A stretch of DNA of 64,000 nt, from assembly GCA_002104905.1 (NCBI GenBank), contig MCFE01000308.1:33840-97839 (forward strand), read 5' to 3'. The notes under the pieces are model-generated. The model was given only the letters and a program-made list of their open reading frames with translations. It had not been told where the DNA came from and searched no databases. Every line of letters begins with the position of its first letter. Within the stretch, counting starts at the first letter, position 1. The DNA comes from Basidiobolus meristosporus CBS 931.73 (taxonomy: Eukaryota; Basidiobolomycota; Basidiobolomycetes; Basidiobolales; Basidiobolaceae). Position numbers and translations under genes: made by a program. This document shows, piece by piece, positions 44,609 to 57,310 of the stretch.

Positions 44609-47600
44609 TATTGAAATAATTAGGAATCCACCTAATTACTAATATATTATGAACTAGCACTAAGTTAAGTGATGTAGCTCTGATTATTAACTTAGAAATT
44701 AGTTTGTAAGATATTTGCTAATTATTAGGAATCAGAGAAGTACAGAATTTTAGGAAAATTTGAAACTTGTCCAAATGAGCTGAAACCTGGCATATGTACT
44801 CCTGAGAATCCCCTAACAGTTACCAAATAGTTACACTTATGTAGTTCTGCAATAAGTATAAATACTGTGTTGTAACTCAATAAAACAACAAGTGGATATC
44901 ATGTAAATCTTCTAATTCTCCAATTCACTTCCAATGTATCTCTCTAATATTTCAACAGGTTATGAGCCCCATGCTTACTTTATCTTGGTTTTCCACTTTG
45001 CTCTAGTGCTGTGTCTTTATTCTGGAGAAAGATTGACTGGTCTACCTGAAGTTACAAAAGACAGAAATGTACTGCTGCTGCAAAGAACTGCTAGATGGGA
45101 TATATTGTTATGGAGAGAAAGGCCTTTGTCCTTAAAAACAACACTAAGCAAAGAAAAAGGTCATATGTCAAGGAGATCATGCTGGACAAATTTCAAATTA
45201 TGGAATATGCAGAAGGATGAAGCTTTGAGAAAATGCGTAATCCCAGCAAGGAGTCCAGATCAATAAGGGGCATTTTACATGATATATATATTAATGCTAT
45301 GATCCATATTATTACCACATAATGGATCTATGTTGAAGATCCACATAAACCTGGGTTTGGATTAGACAATTTAAGTCAATGAAGTGCCCACATTGCTGCA
45401 GTGCATTTACATAAGTCTGTAGTCACCTAAAATGAAATGGTGCGCAAACACATTGATGCTGCCTGCTGCCCTAGTTTGGAGTTGGATATGCAGATGGATA
45501 TATGGATAAGCTCCCTCAAGTTCTGAGGATCAAAAAGATTTAAAATACCTATATATTTGGCCAAAGATCAGTGATCTCAGACATGTTAACTTAGGAGTGG
45601 TACACATGGTACATCAGTGGTACTATTTCCAGTGACAATGATCTTGAAGCTCTGTGAGACACTTATTAGACAAGCTACATGTCCACATTAAGTATCAGAA
45701 ACAGTGGGAGAAGATATACCCATATATGTTGAAACATGGAATTTCTACTGCCATCAGGAAAAGTGCTACCAGAGACCTTGACCAAAGTATATGCATATAG
45801 TCTCTATATACACTATAGAATATGCATGAAGTACTATTATGGAGTGTACTAGGTGCCCTATACTAGTACATATATCACATACATACAGTGATGAAGGATC
45901 ATATGTATTAACATGGATTTGATGTTAATCTTGTTATTATGATCAGATCAAGTTACTTGCAGCTCCCAGCTACGGGTCTAGCTGCAATGATATTATATGC
46001 TACCAAGATGCTGAGAAAAATGGCTTTTAAGGAAGTTTATTTGATCAAATTTGATCAAGCCTGTGAGACGTTATGCCAGATCTAAATGGATGACCAATTT
46101 GGTTGAAACATCTCAGATAAGATATGTTTTGAAGACAGGAGGTTCCTGAACACTCTGAGAGATCTAACAAACCATGAATATACTACCTACATGCTGCAAA
46201 TCTAGATCAAAAAGGAAAATTCAGCAACTGGCATTTTCAAGACCAGATATGGAACAAAAAACCTGCCGCCAATAAGTTGTCTGTTTCCAAATGGAGTTAG
46301 GTGATACCTAAGCCAGATTTGGACTATCTAGCACACTAGATATGATCCAGTAATCCTACCACACAAGGATAATGGAGTATTGTTGCTTAGGAAAGCAGCA
46401 GAACAGTCCAAGAGAAGATACATACTCAGAGGTAACATCACAATTACGGCAAACAATGAAGTCAACTTACTTGCAGTGGGAGCTAGAGAAGTGGACCAAG
46501 GGCCAACCCAAGGGTTCTAATGGGTCCAGAAGATCATGGACTTGTCTATTTGCACTGTCAATCCAGCTCTATGCTGGAAAGTTCTATTAGTAGTAATAGT
46601 GGCTTATCAGGGCTGTTATGGTAGATTTACGCAATTGGAAAGTGCCAGATCAGGTTGTACTGTTCAAGCGCAATAGTACATATGAGACCATATCTATCTT
46701 GTTTTGAATGAGTCCTCTATAAATAGCTGCCAATCAGGCTGTGGTATTTTTGTGATACCAAATTGAGCCTATCAAGATGCAAAGGGAAGATCTAAATACC
46801 GTAACAGTAATACCAGTCCATGAAAGTTATGCCTAGATCAGAAGGATATATATGATCTAGCTCAGTCAGTTTTAGAAGGCAGGAAGCACCACAAGATGTA
46901 GCTTCAGTGGGAGTACAATATCCCAGATCAGGAATGAAGAAAAGCTAGGCTAGATACCATTGAAAGCACTAGTCCGGAAGAGGAAATACTTGGTCAACCG
47001 GTGAAGAATAAGGCAACTACAATGCTGACCAATTGTTGGTCTCAGTAGATCATATATGGAGTATTTGAGGAAGTTTTTATCCAGATCCAGTTTTGGATAT
47101 ATGGAGGATGTCTAAGTGAGTTAGACTATATACCAAAACTGTGGATGATCCAGATCTACTGGAGAGAAGACCACATCCAACTTTGCCAAGTATTGACCAG
47201 TTTACTCAAATAAGCAACAGCAGATAGCCTGAAAACACAGCTATCTGATGATACAAACTATGCCAGGATCTGAGCAGTATCTGAAGCGCTTTACTTTGAT
47301 CAAATGGATGATACTCATTCATAGATATTTGCAATGAGATCAGAGTTCAGACTCAAAGCAATTTGATCTAAAGTATGTAATTAACAGTATGGACTTGTAC
47401 TTAGTTATTACAGATTATAAGCAACCCTTAACATATATTGGAGAATACATTAGTTCAATAGGTTAAATGGTTAATTGCAGGTTTAATTTCAACCAGAAGA
47501 TACACTACATCAAAGCAGGTTCATAAGTATATGAATATATTATATGAGTGGGAGTGTTGAAATAATTAGGAATCCACCTAATTAATAATATATTATGAAC

Positions 47601-47903
47601 TAGCACTAAGTTAAGTGATGTAGTTCAGATTATTAACTTAGAAATTAGTTTGTAAGTTATATGCTAATTATTAGGAATCAGAGAAGTACAGAATTTTAGG
47701 AAGGTTTGAAACTTGTCCAGATGAGCTGAAACTTGGCATATGTACTCCTGAGAGTCCCCTAACAGTTACCAAATAGTTACACTTATGTAGTTCTGCAATA
47801 AGTATAAATACTATGTTGTAACTCAATAAAACAACATGTGAATATCATGTAAATCTTCCAATTCTCCAATTCACTTCTAATATCTCTTGCTAAAATTTCA
47901 ACA
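44609..47903 (+). mobile_element. LARD-like non-autonomous LTR element (349-bp LTRs) inserted in Copia-A RNase H
   Basis: 5' LTR 44609-44957 and 3' LTR 47555-47903 are both 349 bp and differ at roughly 20 positions. They start TATTGAAAT/TGTTGAAAT and end TTTCAACA. The target duplication is AATGG (44604-44608) against AAAGG (47904-47908); AAAGG is the expected target sequence. The 2.6-kb internal region begins with a primer-binding site and ends in a GTGGGAG polypurine tract, but holds no recognisable gag or pol. Confidence 0.88.
44958..44970 (+). promoter_or_regulatory. Primer-binding site of LARD-like element
   Basis: GGTTATGAGCCCC, identical to the site in the 369-bp-LTR Copia family at 59623. 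Confidence 0.65.
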
Positions 47904-47908
47904 AAAGG

Positions 47909-48240
47909 CAGAGTATATGGCAGCCTGTGAAGCTACAGAAGAGGAAATGCGGTTAAGAAAGCTTTTTACAGATTAAGGCCTATGCCAAAAAACACCTATT
48001 ACTTTATTTCAAGATAATCATGGATGTATACAATTAGGTAGAGATCCAACATTTCATGCCAGAACTAGCCACATAGATATTAGACATCATTTCATATGTG
48101 AAGCTATGGAGAATAAGTTAGTGAGTGTAGCTTACTGTCCTTCAGATGAAATGACTGCAGACATACTTACCAAACCATTAGCTAGAGAAAAGTTTGAATA
48201 TATCAGGTCAAAATTGGAACCAGCCAGTATGAACATTTAG
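47909..48240 (+). pseudogene. Copia-A RNase H fragment (element 3), right part
   Basis: Resumes the RNase H ([19 protein letters not shown]) exactly where the left fragment stops, then HIDIRHHFICEAMENK and ADILTKPLAREKFEYI to the stop at 48240. One stop replaces the start of GLC. Followed by the 3' LTR at 48252. Confidence 0.9.
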
Positions 48241-48251
48241 CTGAGTGTAAG

Positions 48252-48600
48252 TGTTGTAAAAATTTGTAATTCCACCTAAATATTCACCTAACTTGGTCAC
48301 TGAGATCATTACCATCAAATCTCAGGGAATACTGACCAAATTTCTTGTTGGCATTCACTTAGAATACTTTCACCAAAATATCAGGTACCCAGAACATGAA
48401 ATTGTCATAGTTGTCCAAGCATCCCCAAACTTTGCAAACATGTTCTTGGGACCTTCCTTGACCTATTATACTTGTTTGTTATGCCATGTCCATGTAGAAG
48501 TATAAATACTACTTTTACATTCAATAAATTATTAAGGGGAAAACAACATAATCTATCTGCTCTCCCAATCACTTCCAATGTCCACAAGACTCTTACAACA
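48252..48600 (+). mobile_element. Copia-A LTR (copy h), 3' LTR of element 3
   Basis: A 349-bp LTR, TGTTGTAA to TTACAACA, 11 bp after the RNase H stop. Confidence 0.88.
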
Positions 48601-48649
48601 CTCTCCCTCCTTATGTATTCCTCTATCTGATAAACACAGGTCTTGAATA

Positions 48650-48998
48650 TGTAGTAAAAATATGAAATTCTACCTAAATACTAATCTAAATTAGTCACTT
48701 AGATTGTTACCATCAGATCCTAGAGAATACTGGCCAAATTTCTTGTGGGATTTACTTAGAATAGTTTCACCAAAACATCAGGTACACAAAACATCAAAAT
48801 TCTCAAAGTTGTGCAAACAGCCCCAAACTTTGCATGCATGTTCTTTGCACCTTCCTTAAGTTACTCTACATGTTTACTATGCCAAGACCATGTTAAAGTA
48901 TATATACTACTTTTACATTCAATAAATTATTAAGAAGAAAACAACAAAATCTACTTGTCCTCCCAATCACATCCAATATCTCCAAGACTCTTACAAAA
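48650..48998 (+). mobile_element. Copia-A solo LTR (copy i)
   Basis: A 349-bp LTR flanked by a perfect 5-bp target duplication GAATA (48645-48649 and 48999-49003). No internal sequence follows. Confidence 0.88.
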
Positions 48999-49003
48999 GA
49001 ATA

Positions 49004-50357
49004 AACCACCTTGCCCTGAAGTCAGCCTTGCCTTGTTGATCCACAGCTAAGTACCTTCCTGGTCCTGCCTTGCCTAGCTCTACTCTCTTACCTTTCATCT
49101 ACTCATAATAGATTTATCAGACTGCTCTTGACTTATCTATGGATCTCTACCTTTTACCCAAAGTTCCTGGGAAAAACTTGCAAACAAATACCCACTATAA
49201 GTATCACCATGAATTGTTCTCTAGTCTTGTTCTCCAAAGGCAAAGATATTTTATCATCATAAAATTATTGGCCAAAGCTGCATTCACTGTTAGTCTGCTG
49301 GTGTAGCCTACAGTTGTTACAGTATTGGAAGCATCAGTACAATACTTAATCAAACAAAATTCAAGTCAGTACCTTCTGAAGTGATACTAACTTACTCATT
49401 TTTGAAGATTGTGACTCAATAATTGCATTCTTGACAAACTAGTGGCTTTATACACCACATATCAGCTAATAGTATCTGGTATTTCTGAGCAAGCTCAGAA
49501 ACCTCTCCACCTCCTCCTACTCCAAGATGACCGGTGTGGCAGGGTAAACATACCTCCCACAGACAACTTTATTCATAAAGTCATTATGATATACTTATCC
49601 ATATTTTATCTTATCAGTATTATCCCATTCTTCTTTTGCCCATATTATCAGTATTATCCCATATGATGTTTACCCTGATTAGTTATTATCCCAGATGTTA
49701 TTCAGCTTTGTGATCAGTATATGTATCTACATAAGGCAGGTACCCGCATCAGTACCTGTGACACATGACCTAGGTCTGTGTTACCATCCCTACCATTTCA
49801 ATACCATATATGGTATTTCTATGTTGCACAGGTTTCAGACTACTGATTCCTGATTGGTTGAATGTGCTGTGCCTTTTAGAACCTTCCAGGACATTCTTGG
49901 CATATTTTTAGCTGATAGTGATGTCATCAAGAATTCCACTGATACCTAGAATCTTCTAGAATCTTGTCATTAGTAATCACTTGGCAATCAGGAAAAGTAT
50001 TTAAGGGAAAGCAATCCCTCATCAATAAATCATCCCTTCTATCAGTAACACTTTTACCTTATTGATTAGCAGTTGATCACTGCACCTGTCTTCAAGAGTA
50101 CATCTCAGACCTGCCATCAAGAAGCTTTTCAGGGTAGTGCACAAGACACACATAGGCCTTTGGAGACACTTGGAGCACCTAGGAAGCTAGAGAAGCAGGA
50201 GCTTTTACCATAGTGACATATTGACAAAGACACCAGCAGTGTAGACCCAGAGGTTATTGTACCCATCAGACACTTCACACACCTTGAGTTGTGTAGCTTC
50301 TCCAAGGAGTACCTCTACACCACCACACTGGTCCAAAGTACCACTCTGCAAGCCTCA
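49004..50357. other. Region upstream of Gypsy remnant, possible Gypsy LTR
   Basis: No gene is recognised. A stretch from about 49534 (TGTGGCAGGG) to about 50050 (CAGTAACA) could be the 5' LTR of the following Gypsy element, containing an ATCAATAAATCA polyadenylation-like signal. No second LTR is available to prove this. Confidence 0.3.
49606..49690 (+). repeat. TATCAGTATTATCCCAT short tandem repeat
   Basis: Two clear and two degenerate copies of TTATCAGTATTATCCCAT and GTTATTATCCCAGA. Confidence 0.6.
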
Positions 50358-53334
50358 TGGCTGCTTTTACCCAGCTGCAACAAGACAGTGTGGATCTCAG
50401 AAACTCTGTTGCTCAGTTTTAGAACCAAAATAATCAACAGCGTATCTAGACTCCCTCCTACCATGATTGCAAGTTAACTTCCACTACTAAGCTCAATGGC
50501 TCCCAAAGTGAGTTCCAATGTTTCATCAACATAGTCAAGATCCACTTCTTGCTACAACCCACTTGGTTTCAACAGATCAAGCAAAAGCTGGTTGTATCTC
50601 TAACCTGCTCACTGGAACTGCCCAGAAATGGTTCTTGCCTTTGGTGGAAACCAACTCCCCTCTCCTCAGTGACTACCATGCCTTCCTTACAGAAATGGAG
50701 CTCACATTAGGCAACATTGACCAAGTCAAAGCTGCTGCCATCAGGATCAAAAACTAGAAGCAAGGGAACAAACCTGCATTTGTGTATGCTTCCAAATCTT
50801 GGCTAGTAGCAAGTGATTTGAGCCTTTTGGGTGATGCTGCCCTAGTTAGTCAGCTTCAAGATGGATTTAATGATGAAGTCAGTGACCTAATACTCACACA
50901 CCTTGACCCAACTTCCTTGTGTGAAGCTGTATATCAAGCAATCCAATGTGACAATTGCCTTTTCCAGAACAATCAGAAGTTCTAGCTTACTTATCAGCCA
51001 ACCTCCTACCCAGTAATCCAGTTACCCAGTACTAAGCCTGATGATCCTATTCAAATTGACAGTGCCAAATACAAAAGACTTACAAAAGAAGAAAGATGTA
51101 AACACCAACATGCAAACCTCTGCCTACACTCTAGCCAACCAGGCCACTTTGCCAAGTCTTGTCCTAACAAGATGTCCTGCTTCAAGCTCCTGCAATCATC
51201 CAGTGAAGAGCCTTCTCCAGAATTGCTGAGAAACTCCAGTGTCCAATTACAATGACAGGCTTGGAACTTGACCCTCCAATGCATATTCGACACATGCAAG
51301 AAATGTCATACACTACTAGCTGCATCCAGTCATTGAGAATGCCTGTCAACATCCATATCCCTGAGTTCAGTCCTGTCACTGTCCTTGCCCTCATAAGTTT
51401 TAGTACTTCCTCCTGTTTCATTGACCAGTCCTTTATCCAGAAGCGCAAAATCCCCACTATCCTGAAATTTTGTACTGTCCAAGAGAAGTCATTAATAGAG
51501 GATTCCTTGCCTCTGGTAATGTAGCCCATGAGACATGTCTACTCCAGCTGTCCAGTGATGGTCATCATGAGACACTAGCCTTCAACATCATCAACTCTCC
51601 CCACTGCCCCATAGCTCTTGGAAGCTTATGGCTCAGTCACTGTAACTCAGCTATCAACTGGAAGACCAAAACCCTGATATTCCCCAGAATCCATCATGTC
51701 AACTCCATGAAAGCATCTGATTTTCCAGATAAGAAGTATCTTTTACCAAGCAACCCCAGACCCAGGTGCCCATCATCACAGAAGGAACCCCCTCCAACAA
51801 AATACCTGCCAAGTATCACAGGTTTGCCCATGTTTTTGACAAGAAGAAAGCTGAACCACTCCCAGTACAAATACCCTATGATTGTCCCATAGACCACAAA
51901 GACAAAAAAATCTCACCTTTTGGCTCCATCTATAACTTCCTAGAACTTGCCTTACTCCATAAAGGAAGTGCAATCTTTCCTTCAATTTACCAACTTCTAC
52001 CACGCCATCATTGCTAACTACTCAAAGATAGTCACTCCCTTGACAAAGCTCACCAAGGAAAATCTTCCCTATGCCTGAGATGAGGAACAATCTGTGTCCT
52101 TTGACTCTATTGGATTCTACCCCTTGAAATTTACCCAGGCTGAAGTACACTATGATATATATGACAAGTAGCTACTTGCAATTGTTGTTGCCTTTGGGCA
52201 ATAGAGACACTACTATGATGATACAGCCAAAACAAGAAAGATCTTCTATGACCACAAGAACCTTAAGTGCTTTACCACCTCAAAAGTACTAAACCAGAAA
52301 CAAGCCAGATGGTCTCTCATCTTGTCCAGCTTTGACCTTGTCATCACCTATAGAATAAGTGTAAAGCAAGGAAGACCTCATGCCCTGTCCAGAAAGATGG
52401 AGTATTCCCTTGGAGAAGGGGATGATGCATGTTGGCAAATAAAAAACCTGGTTCTCAACAGAAGACACTCTGAACTCCTTGCAGTCCAGTCCTCTAGTGT
52501 TCCAGGTCCACTACTCCTTGAGAGAGTCAGGACTAGCCAAGCTGCCAATTCCACAGCAGCAACAATCAAGAAATATCTCAAGTCTCCCACTGACCCATCA
52601 CCCAGGTTCCCAAGCCTCCAGCACCTACATCTAGTCAATGACATCATCTACCACAAGCATCTACTATTTGCCTAGACCTTGATACCCAGTTGGATATCAT
52701 CCATTCTTACCATGTTTTGATGGCTGCACAGCATTTTGGTACTGCTAATACCATGGATGCAATTGAGAGAGAATTCTGGTGGTCCAAGATGCTATCCCTT
52801 GTCAAGGAGTACCTCAAATCCTGTGATGCATGTAATTGTACAAAATCTGCCAGACACCAGCCATATGTACTTCTTCAAGCTTTGCCAATCCCTGACCAGC
52901 AATGGAAGTCAATTTCAATGGACTTCATTACCAACCTCCCAGGATTCAACCAATTCAGCTCAGCCCTAGTAGTGGCAGATAGACCCACAAAGATGGCTCA
53001 CTTCATTCCCTGCTCCAAAAGCAAAGATGCCAAGGAGGCTGCCCACTTAGTAATTGAGAACATTTCCTGGCTTTATGGTATCCCCAGTGAGATTGTAGCT
53101 GATGGAGGACCCCAGCTCATATCAAACTTTTGAAAACACTTTACACAATATCTTGGTACACAAGTCAAGCTCCCAACTGCTTTCCGTCCTCAGTCTGATG
53201 GTCAGACTGAACAAATCAACCAGATTCTTGAATGATACCTACAGTACTATATCAACTATCAGCAAGACAATGGGATTAAGCTGCTACCACTTGCAGAATC
53301 TTCCTACAACAACTCATTCATAGTACATTTGGTT
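50358..53334 (+). pseudogene. Gypsy/Ty3 gag-pol, decayed, RT deleted
   Basis: Gag (AQKWFLPLVE, QDGFNDEVSDLI) with a knuckle that has lost a Cys (CLHSSQPGHFAKSC), then aspartic protease region (HCPIALGSLWLSHCNSAINW) and the linker before RT (KYHRFAHVFDKKKAEPLP, PIYNLSE-like). It then jumps directly to the post-RT NFYHAIIANYSKIVTPLTKL, RNase H (QAEVHYDIYDK, DLVITYRISVKQGRPHALSR) and integrase (SCDACN, SMDFITNLPGF, EIVADGGPQLISNF, FRPQSDGQTEQIN). The whole RT core is missing. There are several stops. The right end meets the CACTA arm at about 53335. Confidence 0.88.
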
Positions 53335-53830
53335 GCATGCTAGCTATAACACCTTATCCAATCACTAGGATCAGGGATTTACTTTGTCAATGGGTAAAGT
53401 ATGATATTTGATGGCTAATCAGGTAGCTGGTATATTTATCAAAGAGCTAATTGGGGGCTTCAGGATACTTTTGGACTGTTAACCACTGAGATACCAGCCA
53501 ACTGGAGTGATGTTAACTAAGATGGTAAGTATCAGAATAGCTTAGAGTGTGATATGCATTTATTTTCATTTACACTGAAGAAACATATCCAAGTACCAGA
53601 ATTTACCTACAATAGTAGTGGTATCCAATTACACACCTGGTGCAAACATTACAAGCTGGCGCAATCATCCATGCCAACCTCATTGTGTCAGATTTTGTCA
53701 TAGTTTGCAAGATTGTGCCATATAGTGCAAAATTGTCCAAGAGCAATCCTGCCTATTGATAGCGGCAATATTGCACCCAGTTACTGTTAAAAACCACAGA
53801 TTGCATCATGCACCCTGGCAAGATACAAAG
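53335..53830 (-). repeat. CACTA-like element left arm (inverted repeat R)
   Basis: The reverse complement matches 39560-40090 and 56165-56690. Together with the right arm it brackets Tnp2 copy 2, so the element has long terminal or subterminal inverted repeats. Confidence 0.75.
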
Positions 53831-54513
53831 GAACAAGTCTATAGTCTACCCATCCTGTTTCTGGACTATTTCCTGATTCCTCTGGGCCATTGTATCTATC
53901 CTATCAGCCACTGCACCTAAATTGCCTCATTACTACTTTGATACAAGCTGACAGCATACTTTCTAACACAGGTAGTGATGATGTTATAATGGCCACCTGC
54001 TGATCTTCAACTGAAGGTACTGCTTTAGCTGCATTCTAATCTGCCTCAACATTATGGTCTACTTGTGGCTCTGCCAAAATCTCCAATTACTTACTTAACT
54101 GGGAGCCTGAGGAGTGTGCATTCTGATCATCAGTGGGCACACTGTTAACATTACCTTTTTTGGTTGTAGGCCTGCTTTTTGCACAGAATGTCAAAGTAAG
54201 CTGTTGTCCAACTGTACTTCTGCAGCTGTCTGCAGTAAGTTTGGGTTAGGGACCAGATGACTTTGCTTTTTTTTATGGCAGCATATATAAGGAAGTGAGT
54301 CAAACCAAAGGAGAAATGGTGTTACATACACCTGAGTGTATGGTGCCACAACTTTTTGCAATCTATGCTATGGCAGGTCATTATGTAATCATAAAATCAT
54401 GTAGGTGCAATAGACCTGTTCCATTGGATGGTGCCACATTGAGCCATGAGTATCAAATGATGCCATAGTGTGCCAGAGAGGCCAAGTAAGCCTATACTTG
54501 GCCTTTTCACCTT
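53831..54513. other. CACTA-like copy 2 leader
   Basis: Non-coding, ending with the 72-bp match (54432-54503) to the foldback arms. Confidence 0.5.
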
Positions 54514-56148
54514 GTGCATGCTGAGTCAGGTGAGCTTATGATGCCTTTAGGCTTGCCCCAGCCTTCTGACTATAGCACACAGAGTGATAGTGCAGAAGTA
54601 GCAGGCTCATTGATGGATTGTGAGCCCATCACCCCTTACAATAGTACCCTGGATGAGCCTTACATAATTCCAACATCTAATGACACAACACCTGTGGAAA
54701 AAAATACTGAGGATACTTTATGGAGTCAATTGAGCCTAGTAATCCATCTACTAATGCATGATATGATGTTGTAGCTTAAGAAGTAATGTGTTTCCACAAA
54801 TATCAGTAATGGGGGCTTTAAGGATACACTACTACTTCTTGAAAAATCACCCCAGGATGCAACTTACCATATACATGGTATAAATGGGCAGTTGTCATGC
54901 AGCAGGCAATATATGGCCCAGAGACCATCACAATACCAGCCTATGTCAACAACTGTATGGCACTCACATCTAAAAATGTCACCATTGTAAGTTGTCTAAC
55001 TTGTGAGGTATTCTCTACCATTGGCAGAAAACATTGCTCACACTATAGATATATTCCAGTAATACCCCATCAAAAGAAGCTTGTGTGGTCAAACAAGCTT
55101 TGGGAAGCTAAAAAATACTGCACTTGGTACCCACAACAAGCAAGTATATGCAGGGTATTGGATGGCAAACACTACAAACCGCTATGAAGTAAGAGCTACT
55201 TTGAAGATATATACAACCATGCCTTTGCCTTGGCACTTGATGGATTCTCACTAAACAGGTACCCTACCAGCAAATCCTGCTGGCCACTGATTCCTATCAA
55301 TCTGAAGCTGCCTCATATTTCACAGAATCAGAGCCAAAATTCAATGGTAGTCTCACTGGTATCTGGGCCTATATCACCATCCAACCTGGATAGCTACCTG
55401 TATCCATTGCTGGATGCATTATGTGTGCTTTCCAGAAGAATAACAGTAAATGGCTGTCATGTCAATGCGCATATTACTATATGCATTGGAATTACTATAG
55501 CCATCAACAACATAGCTGGATCTTCTGGGCACTATGGATGGTAGTGCTGTCAAATGTGTGAGATCCAGGCAATTTACTCCATAATGCACACACTGTGTTA
55601 TAACACAAACACCAGCACTAAGACTATCATCTTTCCACAGAGTGAATGTACAGAAGTCAGCATGCAATTGCAACAAAATTGGCAAGCTATAAGCCAATGG
55701 CCAAAACATGGAATTCATTGGAAGCCAGAGACACTTAAGGTAGAGGGTTTCTGCTATAGCAAAAGCTTTCCACTAGGGGCAATGCATTTGCTTTTCTACA
55801 ATATTCCTACACTGATGACCAAGTTGTTCATGAGCATTTAGAGCTAAATTAGCCCTTTGATATACTGGAGTTATTTGAGAAAATTGGTAAGAAACTACAG
55901 AGTATTTGATATCCCAAGTACCTCTCACAGGCCTCAATCAACACAACTGGAAGAGCTGGATATGTATATATTCAAGTGGTCTTCTGAGGCCATTTCTACC
56001 AAGATTACATTGGAAGCATTGTGAGTCATTTGTGGCCATTGTAGGAACATTCATCCAGAAGCGGATCATCAATGCCAACTTGGCACATCTACAGCTTTTG
56101 TGCAAGGAGTTGGTGATAGGACTTGAGCAGCTGAACTACAAACATTAA
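54514..56148 (+). pseudogene. CACTA/Tnp2-type (plavaka-like) transposase, copy 2, decayed
   Basis: Homologous to copy 1 throughout: HCSHYRYIPVIP, DGKHYK, ALALDGFSLNRYP, LIPINLKLPH, GPISPSNLDSYLYPLLDA, SFPLGAMHLLFYNIPTLMTKLF, LQLLCKELV. Many stops and frameshifts. The segment duplicated in copy 1 is single here, so the duplication is specific to copy 1. Confidence 0.8.
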
Positions 56149-56164
56149 GCCAAACATGTGGATC

Positions 56165-56964
56165 TCTGCTGCTACTGTACAGACTTGTTCAACTATACTG
56201 GCACAGTGCAATCTGCAGTTGCAAAGAGCAACTGGGCATGGTACTGTAGCTACCTGTAGGCAGTGTTGCTCTACAACAGTTTTGCATTATGTGTGAAAAT
56301 TGTTCACACCATAGCACAATCTGACACAATGAGGTTGCACAGATGATTACTCCCACTTTTAATGCTTGCATCAAGTGCACAGTTGGATACCATTATTATG
56401 GTAGGTCAATTTTGGTATTTGGTTGTGTTTTGTTAATATAAATGGAGATAAATTCATATCGCACTATAAAGTGCACTGATATTTCTAATTTTGATTACCA
56501 TCACTCCAATTGGATGTTATGTCAATGGCTGATTGGTTTGAGAGAATCTTAAGCTGCAAGCCACCAGTTAGGTCATTGAATGTTACACAAGCAACCTGAT
56601 TTGCCATCACACATCCCTTGTTGTACATTGAGTAAGTAAATCCCTGATTGTAGTGTCTGAACAAGGTGACTTAGCTAGCACACAACTAATTGAGTAGGTG
56701 CAAATTGGATCAAATAGCTGCACTTGGGTTACAGATAATGTATATATATACAGGGTGCTTATTACAGAGGCACTGTCACATATATGACACAACCTTGATA
56801 TTGCTTATATGAAAAATTTAGTGATCACTGATTTACAATGGCTTGATTTAGATTGCAAAAAAAATGCATTATTTGTACCAAGACAGATGGCAACAATTCA
56901 ATGCAATTGTATCATCTTCTGTGTTTTTTCTTACAAGTATTACTACTTGAGCATTTAGTAGTGA
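56165..56964 (+). repeat. CACTA-like element right arm (repeat R)
   Basis: Same orientation as 39560-40370 and inverted relative to 53335-53830. It is followed directly by a Gypsy-family LTR. Confidence 0.78.
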
Positions 56965-57310
56965 AGTTATGATCTACTGCTTGAATGTTTAAATTGGATC
57001 AGTTTTTAGTCAAATCAATTAGTTCTATGTTGGCCTATTGGTATGTCAGTATTATTTATCAAATCAGTTGCATTAGTCAGCAGATGAATCAGCAGATCCT
57101 ATCAGACAGGAATAGATACATTTAGTAGGATCTTATTGGGTGATAATGATGCCAACAAATGAGTCATCAGCCACAACCTAGATTAGGAAATACAATTAGT
57201 CAGCAATTGCTCTGGCAAAAATGTATATAAGGAGCTGCTGGAACCTCAATAAAGATCAGTTCAAGTTTTAGTGAATACAATACCAGCTAAGCTCCCTATT
57301 CCTCTACAAC
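56965..57310 (+). mobile_element. Gypsy-B LTR, plus orientation
   Basis: Matches, in opposite orientation, the LTR at 57922-58268 over its whole length (TTATGATCT...CCTCTACAAC). Contains TATATAAGGAG and CAATAAAGATC. It serves as 5' LTR of a deleted element. Confidence 0.85.
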
